Assembly (NCBI RefSeq): GCF_023206215.1
Contig: NZ_CP065800.1
Span: 310,001-374,000 of the forward strand
Length of the DNA: 64,000 bases
Direction of reading: 5' to 3'
DNA from: Butyrivibrio fibrisolvens
Lineage (GTDB): Bacteria; Bacillota; Clostridia; Lachnospirales; Lachnospiraceae
Shown here: positions 44,769 to 55,018 of the stretch, piece by piece
Position numbering within the stretch: position 1 is the first letter of the stretch
Layout of the letters: every line of letters begins with the position of its first letter
Translations under genes and position numbers: made by a program
Notes under the pieces: generated by a model
Databases searched by the model: none
Seen by the model: the letters and a program-made list of their open reading frames with translations, nothing else
What the model was told of the DNA's origin: nothing

Positions 44769-45929
44769 TTATTGACGAGAATATCTCCTAAGCATAGGAA
44801 CAATTTCTTCTAAAGCATTAATCGTATGATCTATCTCATCCTTGTTTGTAAATACCGACATACTAAAGCGAAGAGTAGAATCCAGAAGATCTGTATCAAG
44901 TCCTATAGACTTAAGTGTGTCGCTTACATGAGGGCGATTGGTGGAGCAGGCGCTACCTGCAGATACGTATATATCCTTGTCTTCGAGCGCGTGTAACAAC
45001 ACCTCTGCTCTTACTCCCTTAAAGCTCAAACTTATGATATGCGGAGCGCAGTCTTCGTCTGTCTTACCATTAACAGTAACATCAGGAAGCTTATTCATGA
45101 CATTTTCTATAAAATAGCTTTTGAGACCTCGCATATCAGATACATGCTCATCAAGGTTTTCATATATCTCCTGTGCTGCTCTTCCAAGTCCGGCTATTCC
45201 AGGCACATTCTCAGTTCCTGAACGCATACCCTGCTGCTGACCACCGCCATAGTTTATAGGCACGATCCTGACACCGTTTCTGACATACAGAAAACCTGTT
45301 CCCTTAGGTCCATGTATCTTGTGTCCACTGACAGACATAAGATCTATACCCATCTTAGACGGATTTATATGAAACTTGCCATATCCCTGTACTGCATCTA
45401 CATGAAAATAAGTCTTGGGATTAGCGGCCTTTATGATCTTGCCACATTCTTCGATAGGCATAAGGGCACCGATCTCATTATTAACAAGCATGATACTAAC
45501 CAAAATAGTATCAGGTCTTATCGCATTCTTAAGATCCTCAGGTGATACCTGACCATTCTTATCAACAGGAAGATATGTAACTTCAAAGCCCTGCTTCTCA
45601 AGATATCTCATAGTCTCAAGTATTGCAGGATGTTCAACACAGGAAGTGATAAGGTGTCTTCCAACCTCTTTCTCCTTGGCTCTGGCTGTTCCGATTATAG
45701 CCATATTATCGGATTCTGTTCCACCTGATGTAAAAAAGATTTCTTTCTCATTACAATGCAAAGTAGCTGCTATCTGCTTCTTGGCATTCTTAACAATATC
45801 CTCAGCAACCTTACCATAATGATGCATACTTGACGGATTACCGTATTGTTTTGTCATTGTATCTGCAACAAGCTGTGCAACATCGTCAAATGCGCGTGTT
45901 GTTGCGGAGTTATCAAGATAACACTCCAT
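44769..45929 (-). CDS. Cysteine desulfurase (NifS/IscS family)
   Basis: PLP enzyme that removes sulfur from cysteine as a persulfide. 386 residues. PLP Lys lies in SGHKIHGPKGTG near 203; the catalytic Cys is in the short loop GSACSTNRPHVS near 326. It begins MECYLDNSATTRA. Paired with thiI, as nifZ is in Bacillus, so its main client is probably tRNA thiolation, not Fe-S assembly; no IscU-type scaffold is adjacent. Confidence 0.93.
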   Translation of the reverse strand: MECYLDNSATTRAFDDVAQLVADTMTKQYGNPSSMHHYGKVAEDIVKNAKKQIAATLHCNEKEIFFTSGGTESDNMAIIGTARAKEKEVGRHLITSCVEHPAILETMRYLEKQGFEVTYLPVDKNGQVSPEDLKNAIRPDTILVSIMLVNNEIGALMPIEECGKIIKAANPKTYFHVDAVQGYGKFHINPSKMGIDLMSVSGHKIHGPKGTGFLYVRNGVRIVPINYGGGQQQGMRSGTENVPGIAGLGRAAQEIYENLDEHVSDMRGLKSYFIENVMNKLPDVTVNGKTDEDCAPHIISLSFKGVRAEVLLHALEDKDIYVSAGSACSTNRPHVSDTLKSIGLDTDLLDSTLRFSMSVFTNKDEIDHTINALEEIVPMLRRYSRQ

Positions 45930-46010
45930 TTTATTTAATGCTCCAGTCCAAAAAATAATCGCAATATTCTATAATTTAATTACCTTCGAGAGTATAACCA
46001 ATATAGACTA

Positions 46011-46052
46011 AAAAGTAAAGTCTGCATTGCAACATGTGCCGCAGACTTTTAC
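46011..46052 (-). terminator. Terminator after rsmE
   Basis: Minus strand AAGTCTGC and GCAGACTT with flanking GTAAA/TTTAC pairs, 14-nt loop, then TTTTT. In the 208-nt gap before the desulfurase gene I see nothing else clear. Confidence 0.75.
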
Positions 46053-46137
46053 TGATACTAATCCTTGTATAGCCCTTTTATAAGAGCCTTACAACTTCAA
46101 AACGATAATTATAAATTATCTGTTAACGACTGATATC

Positions 46138-46890
46138 TTACCTTTGTTCAAGCATATATGAAAGCCATGCCAGTATCGTAAAACCGGCAGTTTCAGTTCT
46201 AAGTATACGTCTTCCCATTGTTATGGTTTTCATATCATGAGACAGCGCCTTCTCAATCTCAGCATCATCAAAGCCGCCTTCAGGTCCTATAAATATGGCA
46301 ACGCTCTGCCCCGGCTCTATTCCCGATATGATACTTCTTGTATCTTCCATACCCTTGGCAAGCTCATAGGGTACAAGCTTTACATCCATATCATCTGCCA
46401 TCTTAAGAGCTTCTGTATAAGATACAGGTGTATGGACATTAGGGATTATGCTTCTCTTACTTTGCTTAGCAGCAGCTTCTGCGATTCCCTGCCATCTTTG
46501 AACTTTAGACTTAGCCTTCTTCTCATCAAGCTTAACGATACATCTTTTCATAGCGACAGGAATGATCTCATATACGCCAAGTTCAACCGCCTTCTGAACG
46601 ATAAGTTCCATCTTGTCAGCTTTAGGAAGCCCCTGAAAAAGATATATCTTAGACGGAAGCTCAATATCATCTTCTTTGATAAAGCGAAGCTTGCAGATGA
46701 CTACGCCATCTTCTATCTCTTCTATACCATAGCGGTATTCCTTGCCATCATATACCCTGGTACTTACGGATATCTCTTCGCCTGTTTTCATTCTAAGGAC
46801 ATTGACTATATGATTGTAGTCATCGCCTTCTATCATAAGAGTCTTATCGACTTCGTCTATCTGTTCCTTGTCTACAAAAAAATGATACAT
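46138..46890 (-). CDS. rsmE: 16S rRNA m3U1498 methyltransferase RsmE
   Basis: SPOUT-class methyltransferase of the small ribosomal subunit. ATG 46890 (MYHFFVDKEQ) is preferred over a frame 12 codons longer: AAGGA lies 10 nt upstream and the length of 250 is typical. N-terminal PUA-like domain, then the knot with FIGPEGGFDDAEIEKAL near 198-214 and the C-terminal RILRTETA motif. Follows prmA by about 190 nt with a terminator between. Confidence 0.93.
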   Translation of the reverse strand: MYHFFVDKEQIDEVDKTLMIEGDDYNHIVNVLRMKTGEEISVSTRVYDGKEYRYGIEEIEDGVVICKLRFIKEDDIELPSKIYLFQGLPKADKMELIVQKAVELGVYEIIPVAMKRCIVKLDEKKAKSKVQRWQGIAEAAAKQSKRSIIPNVHTPVSYTEALKMADDMDVKLVPYELAKGMEDTRSIISGIEPGQSVAIFIGPEGGFDDAEIEKALSHDMKTITMGRRILRTETAGFTILAWLSYMLEQR

Positions 46891-47030
46891 AGTTTGTCTT
46901 TCCTTAATTTTTTCCCAAAAAATCATGAATAATTACAGTTCTATAATACATCATTATAGCAATATCAAATCACCTAATGCCATCCTTCTATTTTCAAAGG
47001 CCAATTTTCATCTCATGATATATCTTAACA

Positions 47031-47063
47031 CTAAAAAGGCCATACCTTAAATGAAGTATGGCC
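47031..47063 (-). terminator. Terminator after prmA
   Basis: Minus strand GGCCATAC, 10-nt loop, GTATGGCC, then TTTTTAG. Confidence 0.85.
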
Positions 47064-47080
47064 ATGTAAAAAACTGTCAT

Positions 47081-48154
47081 TTATGCTTTTCTGGATGTAA
47101 CAGATACCCAGTCTCCCTGGTGTATCATCTCAATATCTGTAAAGCCTGCTGCTCTGTGGGCAGCTGCAACCTCTTCTCCTTTTTCATTCATGATACCGGA
47201 TGTGATAAATACTGCACCCTTCTTCATGAACTGACCTATTACAGGAGCAAGCGGTACCAGAACTACAGGAAGGATATTAGCAAGAACAACATCATACTTT
47301 TCGTATCCGACCTCATCCTGTACCTTCTTATCATCAATGATATTGCCGATGATAAGCTTAAGGTCCTTATCTGTATATCCGTTAGCTTCAAGGTTTTCTG
47401 CTATAGCAGGAATTGCACCCTTATCAAGGTCTGTTCCTACGCAGTGGCCGGCGCCATACATAAGAGCCAGAATTGAAAGTACTCCGCTTCCTGTTCCTAC
47501 ATCAAGAACCTCGCAGCCTGGTGTAATATATTTGCCAAGCTGATGGATGCAAAGCTGTGTGGACTCGTGAAGACCTGTACCAAATGCTGTTCCAGGATCT
47601 ATATGGAATATCTTATCTGTCTTTTCAAGATCCTCTTTGGATGGTTCTTCCCAGGAAGGAATAATAAGAACATCATCTACGATGAACTTGTGGAAATACT
47701 GCTTCCAGTTATTCATCCAATCTATATCTTCAGTAACATCAACAGAGATAGTGCCATCTCCTATATCCATGTACTGACTGATTCCATCAAGTATCTGCCT
47801 TATCTCTTTTTGAAGCTGCTCAGGAGTCTTCTTAACCTGCTTACCACCTGCAGCTTCCATCTGATAAGATACATCACCTGTTCCATCAGATGCAGATGTA
47901 TCCTCGGCATCCTCGTCCGGTATTGTAACTGTCAGAGTATTATCATCTGCAAGCTCTGCAAAGAAATTAAGATAAGCAATTCCATCATCCTCCTGCTCCG
48001 GAACAACATCTACGAACATCTGTTCCTTCTCTGCAGCTGTAAGCGGCACCTTATCTTCTATCTGCGCACCTGTAAGGCCTATATCAACCATCTCGCTGAT
48101 AATGACATCTTCAGCCTCTTCATTTGTGCGAATTCTAAACCTCATCCATTTCAT
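47081..48154 (-). CDS. prmA: Ribosomal protein L11 methyltransferase PrmA
   Basis: Trimethylates ribosomal protein L11. 357 residues, about 40 longer than usual. SAM motif VLDVGTGSGVLSILALMYGA near 213-232; catalytic-domain motif LANILPVVLVPL near 288-299. The extra length is an acidic, low-complexity stretch around 77-115 (DEDAEDTSASDGTGD...) between the substrate-binding and catalytic domains. Its terminator separates it from rsmE, its common partner in Firmicutes. Confidence 0.93.
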   Translation of the reverse strand: MKWMRFRIRTNEEAEDVIISEMVDIGLTGAQIEDKVPLTAAEKEQMFVDVVPEQEDDGIAYLNFFAELADDNTLTVTIPDEDAEDTSASDGTGDVSYQMEAAGGKQVKKTPEQLQKEIRQILDGISQYMDIGDGTISVDVTEDIDWMNNWKQYFHKFIVDDVLIIPSWEEPSKEDLEKTDKIFHIDPGTAFGTGLHESTQLCIHQLGKYITPGCEVLDVGTGSGVLSILALMYGAGHCVGTDLDKGAIPAIAENLEANGYTDKDLKLIIGNIIDDKKVQDEVGYEKYDVVLANILPVVLVPLAPVIGQFMKKGAVFITSGIMNEKGEEVAAAHRAAGFTDIEMIHQGDWVSVTSRKA

Positions 48155-48204
48155 ACGTTAAAACCTCATCTAAAACCTGTTACGTGTCATTAAGACCAGT
48201 TCTG

Positions 48205-48318
48205 ATCGAGTAGGCTGACTCCTACTCGATTTCGCACACGAACATTCCGCACTTAGTGCTCCATGTTCTTACGACCGGCAAATGAATTTGTATGCAAGCA
48301 TCCATTCGCTTGCCGGTC
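48205..48318. repeat. Three consecutive hairpins in the prmA upstream gap
   Basis: The 288-nt gap 48155-48442 has no convincing gene. It holds (1) ATCGAGTAGG/CCTACTCGAT, 48205-48230, 6-nt loop; (2) nested GAACAT...ATGTTC around GCACT-T-AGTGC, 48239-48267; (3) nested GACCGGCAA...TTGCCGGTC around GAAT/ATTC and ATGC/GCAT, 48273-48318. None has a T tract on the side expected for a terminator. They look like a cluster of palindromic repeats. Confidence 0.7.
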
Positions 48319-48400
48319 TTGTGCAACAAAAAAGCCTTCTTCTCAGCCCATTTTAACGCACAACAAACGATAATGCAAAGTTTGAAGATGTTTGTATATA

Positions 48401-48482
48401 TCAACCTGCCATATTACCGGAATATGGATTATTCATACCGAGTCAACCTGCCATGTTGCCGGGATATGGATTATTCATACCG
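48401..48482. repeat. 42-bp tandem duplication at the 3' end of the membrane protein gene
   Basis: Copy in the gene at 48443-48482 and a second copy at 48401-48440, period 42, differing at a few positions. Each copy encodes GMNNPY(P/S)GNMAG and a TGA stop on the minus strand. The downstream copy is therefore beyond the stop. Confidence 0.85.
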
Positions 48483-49387
48483 GCATTACCGATCTCGTTT
48501 CCGGCACGCTTGCAAAGTTCCCTGAACTTACCTGAAAGTCTGCTGAGCTTGCCATATAAGTCAAATGATATCACAGTTGTAGGTGCAACCTGCATGTATG
48601 AGCTCATCATTCTTACAAGGATATAGCTGTCTATAAATGCATATCTTACAACGCAGCCAACTATGACACCCACAACAAATCCTATAAAAGTAAACCAGCC
48701 AAGAGCCTTGAACAATAATACAAATAAATAAACAGGTAATATACTTGCTACTACTGTTCCGATTATCACAATAAGAGATACCTTGGCTGCATCCTTGAGG
48801 ATTGTCTTCCAGTTCTGAAAATAGATAACTACGCCATCTGCTGCGCTTTTGAATGCACTCTGCTGATTGTTATAGAACGTGTAGCCAAGGCAGCATTCAT
48901 CTACATATCCAAGTCCGATTCTGATAAGGCTCTTGGCAAATCCCGCTATTATGCTCATTCCGGGAACAAAATCAAGGAAGCTCTCCACCTTGCCTACTGC
49001 ACTTTGAAGCTGGTTAACAGCCCCGCTTACAAGTCTGTCAAGAACAAAATAAATGTTGCTTGTAGCAAATCTTGACTTAACCATTCTGATTCCATAGTTT
49101 ACTTCATCTGCAGGTACCTGACCGGTTCTGAAGGTTTCAGCGATTACTGCAACATGTCCTGCTTTAACAAGATATCCAAAATAGGTGTTTATTATGTAGC
49201 TTATAAGCAGTGTTCCTGCAAACCAGATTAAAAGTCCGATCATTCCAACTTCTTCACTTTCCATCAGCACGCTTATCCCCATGACTATCGCGAACAGAAT
49301 GATTGACAAAAGTACCGTAGCCAAACCCATTCCCAGCTTTATCCATGCAAATTTCAGTGTCTTAGTGTATACTTCGTTAGCTTTCAT
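48443..49387 (-). CDS. Membrane protein, unknown
   Basis: 314 residues with about five to six hydrophobic helices (near 15-40, 45-70, 140-165, 195-225, 228-255). No family recognised; the overall pattern (long amphipathic stretch after helix 2, CCLGYTFYNNQQSAFKSA, then a helix pair and a DSYILVRMM segment) recalls eukaryotic-like choline-transporter folds, but this is weak. The C-terminus is Asn/Gly/Pro-rich (NPYPGNMAG) and is tandemly duplicated in DNA. TCCTCC-type ribosome binding site before the ATG. It is head-to-head with the LytTR regulator, which may control it. Confidence 0.65.
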   Translation of the reverse strand: MKANEVYTKTLKFAWIKLGMGLATVLLSIILFAIVMGISVLMESEEVGMIGLLIWFAGTLLISYIINTYFGYLVKAGHVAVIAETFRTGQVPADEVNYGIRMVKSRFATSNIYFVLDRLVSGAVNQLQSAVGKVESFLDFVPGMSIIAGFAKSLIRIGLGYVDECCLGYTFYNNQQSAFKSAADGVVIYFQNWKTILKDAAKVSLIVIIGTVVASILPVYLFVLLFKALGWFTFIGFVVGVIVGCVVRYAFIDSYILVRMMSSYMQVAPTTVISFDLYGKLSRLSGKFRELCKRAGNEIGNAGMNNPYPGNMAG

Positions 49388-49464
49388 ACTCTTCCTCCTT
49401 TAGTACATTTATGCATTCATTTTATGCAGATATTTCAATGTATATCCTATTTTTTCGTAAGTGG

Positions 49465-49492
49465 TTGAAAATCAGGTGCGAACGGTTATAAT
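49465..49492 (+). promoter_or_regulatory. Predicted promoter of the LytTR/GHKL operon
   Basis: TTGAAA, 16-nt spacer, perfect TATAAT. ACGGTT (49482-49487) and ACTGTT (49496-49501) resemble LytTR half-sites, so autoregulation is possible but unproven. Confidence 0.55.
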
Positions 49493-49533
49493 ATTACTGT
49501 TTAACTTAGGCTTTTCTTATACAGGGACTAAAT

Positions 49534-50229
49534 ATGCGGGTAGCAATACTTGATGACGAACAGATATTCGTCGACAGCTTATACAAATTATTGTGGAAAG
49601 AAATGAACTTTGAGCTTTTCACTTATACTGATCCCAATAAGCTTCTTGAGGATTATTCACTTGGCAAAAGATTCGATATTATCTTTTGCGACGTTATCAT
49701 GGAGCCATTTAACGGAATCGAAGTTGGCAAGAAGATCCGTACCTATGATTCGACCTGCTTCATTATATATCTGACAAGCGACCTTTCTTCCGCTCCCAAA
49801 GGCTACGAAGTCAATGCTTTCAGATATCTGATAAAACCTATTGATGAAAAATCTCTGTCAGACACCCTCGAAAGCATCCGGAAAGAAATTCACAGTAAGA
49901 AAAAGCGCTTACTTCGTATCGATGCATCATTTGGATCAATGATTCTAAACACTGCTGATATTCTCTATATAGAAGCCAACAACAAGGATACAGCTGTTTA
50001 TACGGATGATGATTCTATAACTGTCAGAAAGAACCTGACTGATTTTGAAGAAGAACTTTCCGGGCAGCATTTCTGCAGAATACACCGCAGCATTCTTGTT
50101 AATCTTGAGAGAATCTCGCAGTATGATTCTTCACACATAACACTTGATAATGGAAACACACTGACTCTTAGCAGGCGCAGATACAAGGACTTTGAATCTG
50201 CCTTCAATGCATTTATTTCAGGAGAATAA
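49534..50229 (+). CDS. LytTR-family response regulator
   Basis: 231 residues. Receiver domain with acidic pocket D7/D8, phospho-acceptor D53 (IIFCDVIM), T81 and K101 (YLIKPID); LytTR DNA-binding domain from about 120, with ILYIEANNKDTAVY near 148, GQHFCRIHRSILVNLERI near 186-203. Pairs with the GHKL kinase downstream in an AgrA/AgrC-like arrangement, but no agrB or agrD is present, so the signal is unknown. The original spacing to the kinase has been interrupted by an insertion (50232-50336). Confidence 0.92.
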   Translation: MRVAILDDEQIFVDSLYKLLWKEMNFELFTYTDPNKLLEDYSLGKRFDIIFCDVIMEPFNGIEVGKKIRTYDSTCFIIYLTSDLSSAPKGYEVNAFRYLIKPIDEKSLSDTLESIRKEIHSKKKRLLRIDASFGSMILNTADILYIEANNKDTAVYTDDDSITVRKNLTDFEEELSGQHFCRIHRSILVNLERISQYDSSHITLDNGNTLTLSRRRYKDFESAFNAFISGE

Positions 50230-50231
50230 GT

Positions 50232-50336
50232 ATGAGGTTAAGTTTGAAAGTGTTCCACTTTCAAACCCAAATTGATGACGCGAGCTCCATCAATTTGAAC
50301 CATTAGTCACTCGCTTTCCTCGCGACATGAGGTTAA
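50232..50336. mobile_element. 85-bp palindromic insertion with 10-bp direct repeats
   Basis: ATGAGGTTAA occurs at 50232-50241 and 50327-50336, flanking 85 bp. The insert contains two perfect hairpins: GTTTGAAAGTG/CACTTTCAAAC (50242-50266, 3-nt loop) and CAAATTGATG/CATCAATTTG (50268-50297, 10-nt loop); CGCGAG (50279-50284) can pair with CTCGCG (50319-50324). Removing the insert and one repeat leaves the kinase start 12 nt... past the regulator stop with the GAGG box in place. It looks like a non-coding miniature element with target duplication. Confidence 0.6.
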
Positions 50337-50338
50337 TT

Positions 50339-51664
50339 ATGAATCTCCATATCATTGATCTTTTTGGCCCTTATGTAATTGCCGCAATTTCAAATGCTAT
50401 AGCCTGCACTGAACTTATATTGCTCCTCCAGTACTTCTGCGGGGGGCATCTTGATATTTCAGGAAAAAGGCTGTATCTGCTCTTCCCGTCCTATTTTCTC
50501 GTTTTATTCATAACTAATATTTTCATCCCAATACCATCACTTTATATGATCATGGTCCTTGCAATGGTATATCTGACTATTCTGGGACTTAGTTCACTTA
50601 AGCTTACGGATGTTCTTTTGACCATTCCGACTTTTTTCTTATATACCGTTTTTTCAATAATGCCATCATATATTTTCACGACAGTATTCCCGTATGTGGA
50701 TGATTCATTTTCCTGCTTTTACCTGACACTGAAACTCTCTGATGTCATTACAGACCTGACTATCATGCTGATTCTTGTGACAATACACATCATTTCCCAA
50801 AAGAAAGGACTGGTCTTTCATATTACGTTAAGAGAAATCGCGCTGGCAATGATACTGTTCTGCCTTACAATGCTGATACTGGCGCTGTGTACTATGTTAT
50901 TCGCAACAAGCGACTATTTGGGATTTGCTGATATATTCTGGAGGTTCTTCCTGCCTATAGCATATGTCAGCTGCATTGTATTCTATATTTACAGTTTGTT
51001 TGAAAAAAGAATCCGTCTTGAGAATGAGACGCTTGCAAGAATTCATATGACCTATCTGCAGACTCAGCTGGACGCTATGCAGAACCTCCAGCTGCAAGAA
51101 GATGAGATCAGGAAAAAGAGACATGATCTCAAAAAACATATGGCAATAATCGAAACACTGGCTGAAGACGGTAATTACAATGAAATCAAAAAATATACTA
51201 AAGATCTTACTGCCAGCCTTCCTGCCGCTCCTGTTCCTATTAGCGGCAATAATATTGCTGATATAATCCTGACCAGCAGAATGGAGATTGCAAACAAAAA
51301 GGGCATTACCTTTGGCTATGAAGGATCACTGGCAGGGCTTACCGATATGCCTGCCCCTGATATATGCTCCATTCTTGCCAATGCTCTTGATAATGCGCTG
51401 GAAGCCTGTGAAAACATTGAAAATCCTTATATTAATGTCAAGGCAGTCAGAACACGCAACTTCACTACTATTTCCGTAGTCAATCCTGTGCTTGTACAGC
51501 GCCATATACGCGGAAATCTTATTTCCACGACCAAAAAGGATAAGGTAAGTCACGGTTATGGTCTTAAGATCATTCAGGAGCTTGCAGGTAAATATCATGG
51601 CAAATGCCTCATCTCCTGCAGTAAAGTAGAATTCAGCTTAAGAGTCCAATTACAGAACCCGTGA
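50339..51664 (+). CDS. GHKL-domain sensor histidine kinase (AgrC-like)
   Basis: 441 residues from ATG 50339, with GAGG 6 nt upstream. About six to seven hydrophobic helices fill residues 10-220. The dimerisation H-box is RHDLKKHM near 260-267; ATP-binding N-box ILANALDNALEAC near 343-355 and G-box HGYGLKII near 405. This is the HPK10 class that senses peptides in AgrC and relatives. No peptide or processing gene is adjacent. Downstream gap contains a weak hairpin (51684-51705). Confidence 0.9.
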   Translation: MNLHIIDLFGPYVIAAISNAIACTELILLLQYFCGGHLDISGKRLYLLFPSYFLVLFITNIFIPIPSLYMIMVLAMVYLTILGLSSLKLTDVLLTIPTFFLYTVFSIMPSYIFTTVFPYVDDSFSCFYLTLKLSDVITDLTIMLILVTIHIISQKKGLVFHITLREIALAMILFCLTMLILALCTMLFATSDYLGFADIFWRFFLPIAYVSCIVFYIYSLFEKRIRLENETLARIHMTYLQTQLDAMQNLQLQEDEIRKKRHDLKKHMAIIETLAEDGNYNEIKKYTKDLTASLPAAPVPISGNNIADIILTSRMEIANKKGITFGYEGSLAGLTDMPAPDICSILANALDNALEACENIENPYINVKAVRTRNFTTISVVNPVLVQRHIRGNLISTTKKDKVSHGYGLKIIQELAGKYHGKCLISCSKVEFSLRVQLQNP

Positions 51665-51721
51665 AGCTATTAATAACAAGAGGGTGCCGCTATTTTATGC
51701 GACACCCCTATAAAGTTATCT

Positions 51722-52903
51722 TTATTTATTCCAGAAGCCTTTTTTCTTCTTTTTGTCTTTGCCGTCCTTGTCATCAGAACCATCCGATGTAAGTCTCTCT
51801 GCCTCATTAAGGCTGTCACCTGTAAGTTCATCAAACTTAGTAAGGAGCTCTTTGGCTTCCTTGGAAAGGCGCTCAGGAGTCTTAACAACAAGAGTTACAT
51901 AGTGGTCTCCTCGTATGTCCTTGTCACGAAGTGACGGAACACCCTTACCTCTAAGTCTTATTCTTGCTCCAGTCTGAGTACCCGGCTTAACATCATATAC
52001 TACTCTGCCGTCAACAGTGTCGATCACAACAGATCCGCCCAGAGCAGCAACTGCATATGACATATCTACAACTGAGAAGATATCATAATCCTCTCTCTGG
52101 AATGTAGGATGACTTGATACCAGAACTTCTACAAGAAGATCACCTCTTGGTCCTCCGTTGATACCGGGCTCACCCTTTTCTCTTATACGAACGCTCTGTC
52201 CGTTATCAATACCTGCAGGGATAGTAACCTTAATGGTCTTACGGCTTGTCTTATAACCTGTTCCGCCGCAGTCTGCACATTTATCTTTAATAATCTTGCC
52301 TGATCCACCACACTCAGGACATGTCTGAACATTGCGGACGGTTCCAAAAAGCGACTGCTGTGTGAATACAACCTGTCCCTTACCACCGCACTTAGGACAC
52401 ATCTGTGGCGTAGTACCTGGCTTAGCGCCTGTACCTTTACATGTCGGGCAAGGATCTTTCAAATTAAGAGTAAGTTCTTTTTCTGTGCCTGTGATGGATT
52501 CCATAAATGTAATCCTTACGCTGGCACGTATATTAGCTCCCTTAGCAGGTCCGGAACGAGCGCCACGACTCCTTCCACCACCAAAGAATTCACCAAATAT
52601 GTCACCAAATATATCACTAAAATCAGCGCCGGAGAAATCAAATCCGCCACCGTTAAATCCTGCTCCGCCACCTTCAAATGCAGCATGACCGAACTGATCA
52701 TACTGGCGTCTCTTCTCAGGATCTGAAAGTACAGCATAAGCTTCGGAAGCCTCTTTGAACTTTTCAGCTGCATTAGCATCACCGGGATTCATATCTGGAT
52801 GATATTTCTTAGCAAGTACCCTGTATGCTTTCTTGATCTCTTCATCCGAGGCACCTTTGCCTACTCCAAGCACTTCATAATAATCGCGTTTCTGATCTGC
52901 CAT
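51722..52903 (-). CDS. dnaJ: Chaperone DnaJ
   Basis: Hsp40 co-chaperone stimulating DnaK. ATG 52903 ([13 protein letters not shown]) has AAAGG 4-5 nt upstream and removes 13 spurious codons; 393 residues. J domain with HPD (KYHPDMNPG near 33-41), Gly/Phe-rich linker, four CxxCxGxG zinc motifs near 150-215 ([32 protein letters not shown]) and the C-terminal substrate domains. It ends with a lysine-rich tail ([11 protein letters not shown]) not usual for DnaJ. Last gene of the hrcA operon, behind a hairpin. Confidence 0.97.
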   Translation of the reverse strand: MADQKRDYYEVLGVGKGASDEEIKKAYRVLAKKYHPDMNPGDANAAEKFKEASEAYAVLSDPEKRRQYDQFGHAAFEGGGAGFNGGGFDFSGADFSDIFGDIFGEFFGGGRSRGARSGPAKGANIRASVRITFMESITGTEKELTLNLKDPCPTCKGTGAKPGTTPQMCPKCGGKGQVVFTQQSLFGTVRNVQTCPECGGSGKIIKDKCADCGGTGYKTSRKTIKVTIPAGIDNGQSVRIREKGEPGINGGPRGDLLVEVLVSSHPTFQREDYDIFSVVDMSYAVAALGGSVVIDTVDGRVVYDVKPGTQTGARIRLRGKGVPSLRDKDIRGDHYVTLVVKTPERLSKEAKELLTKFDELTGDSLNEAERLTSDGSDDKDGKDKKKKKGFWNK

Positions 52904-52920
52904 AATACCTTTCCTTAGCG

Positions 52921-52957
52921 CAAAATACCCACGAGCTGCCATTTAAGCAGCTCGGGG
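52921..52957 (-). terminator. Hairpin between dnaK and dnaJ
   Basis: Minus strand GAGCTGC/GCAGCTC, extended by CCC/GGG, 7-nt loop, then TATTTTG. Partial terminator or mRNA processing/stability stem lowering dnaJ relative to dnaK. Confidence 0.65.
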
Positions 52958-53017
52958 TTAATTTCATTAATAATGATCATCTGATCATCGTATACAAAGT
53001 CACCGACCTTATATACC

Positions 53018-54913
<1,896 letters not shown>

Positions 54914-55018
54914 TCATCTTATTTTTGATCTATCCCTACTGGGAAATCGGAGATGTGTAAAGCTTTGTGATCATAAATGCCTTCTTGGCAAAAACATCGA
55001 AGACAATCTCTATCTCCT

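Noticed and set aside
48222..48404. 60-codon open frame upstream of prmA on the minus strand
   Set aside because: It spans two of the three hairpins, has no ribosome binding site and no recognisable protein pattern.
50232..50306. A 24-codon open frame (starting MRLSLKVFHF) between the LytTR and GHKL genes as a peptide signal
   Set aside because: It lies across perfect palindromes of the inserted element and has no cysteine or other precursor feature; its ATG comes from the duplicated repeat.
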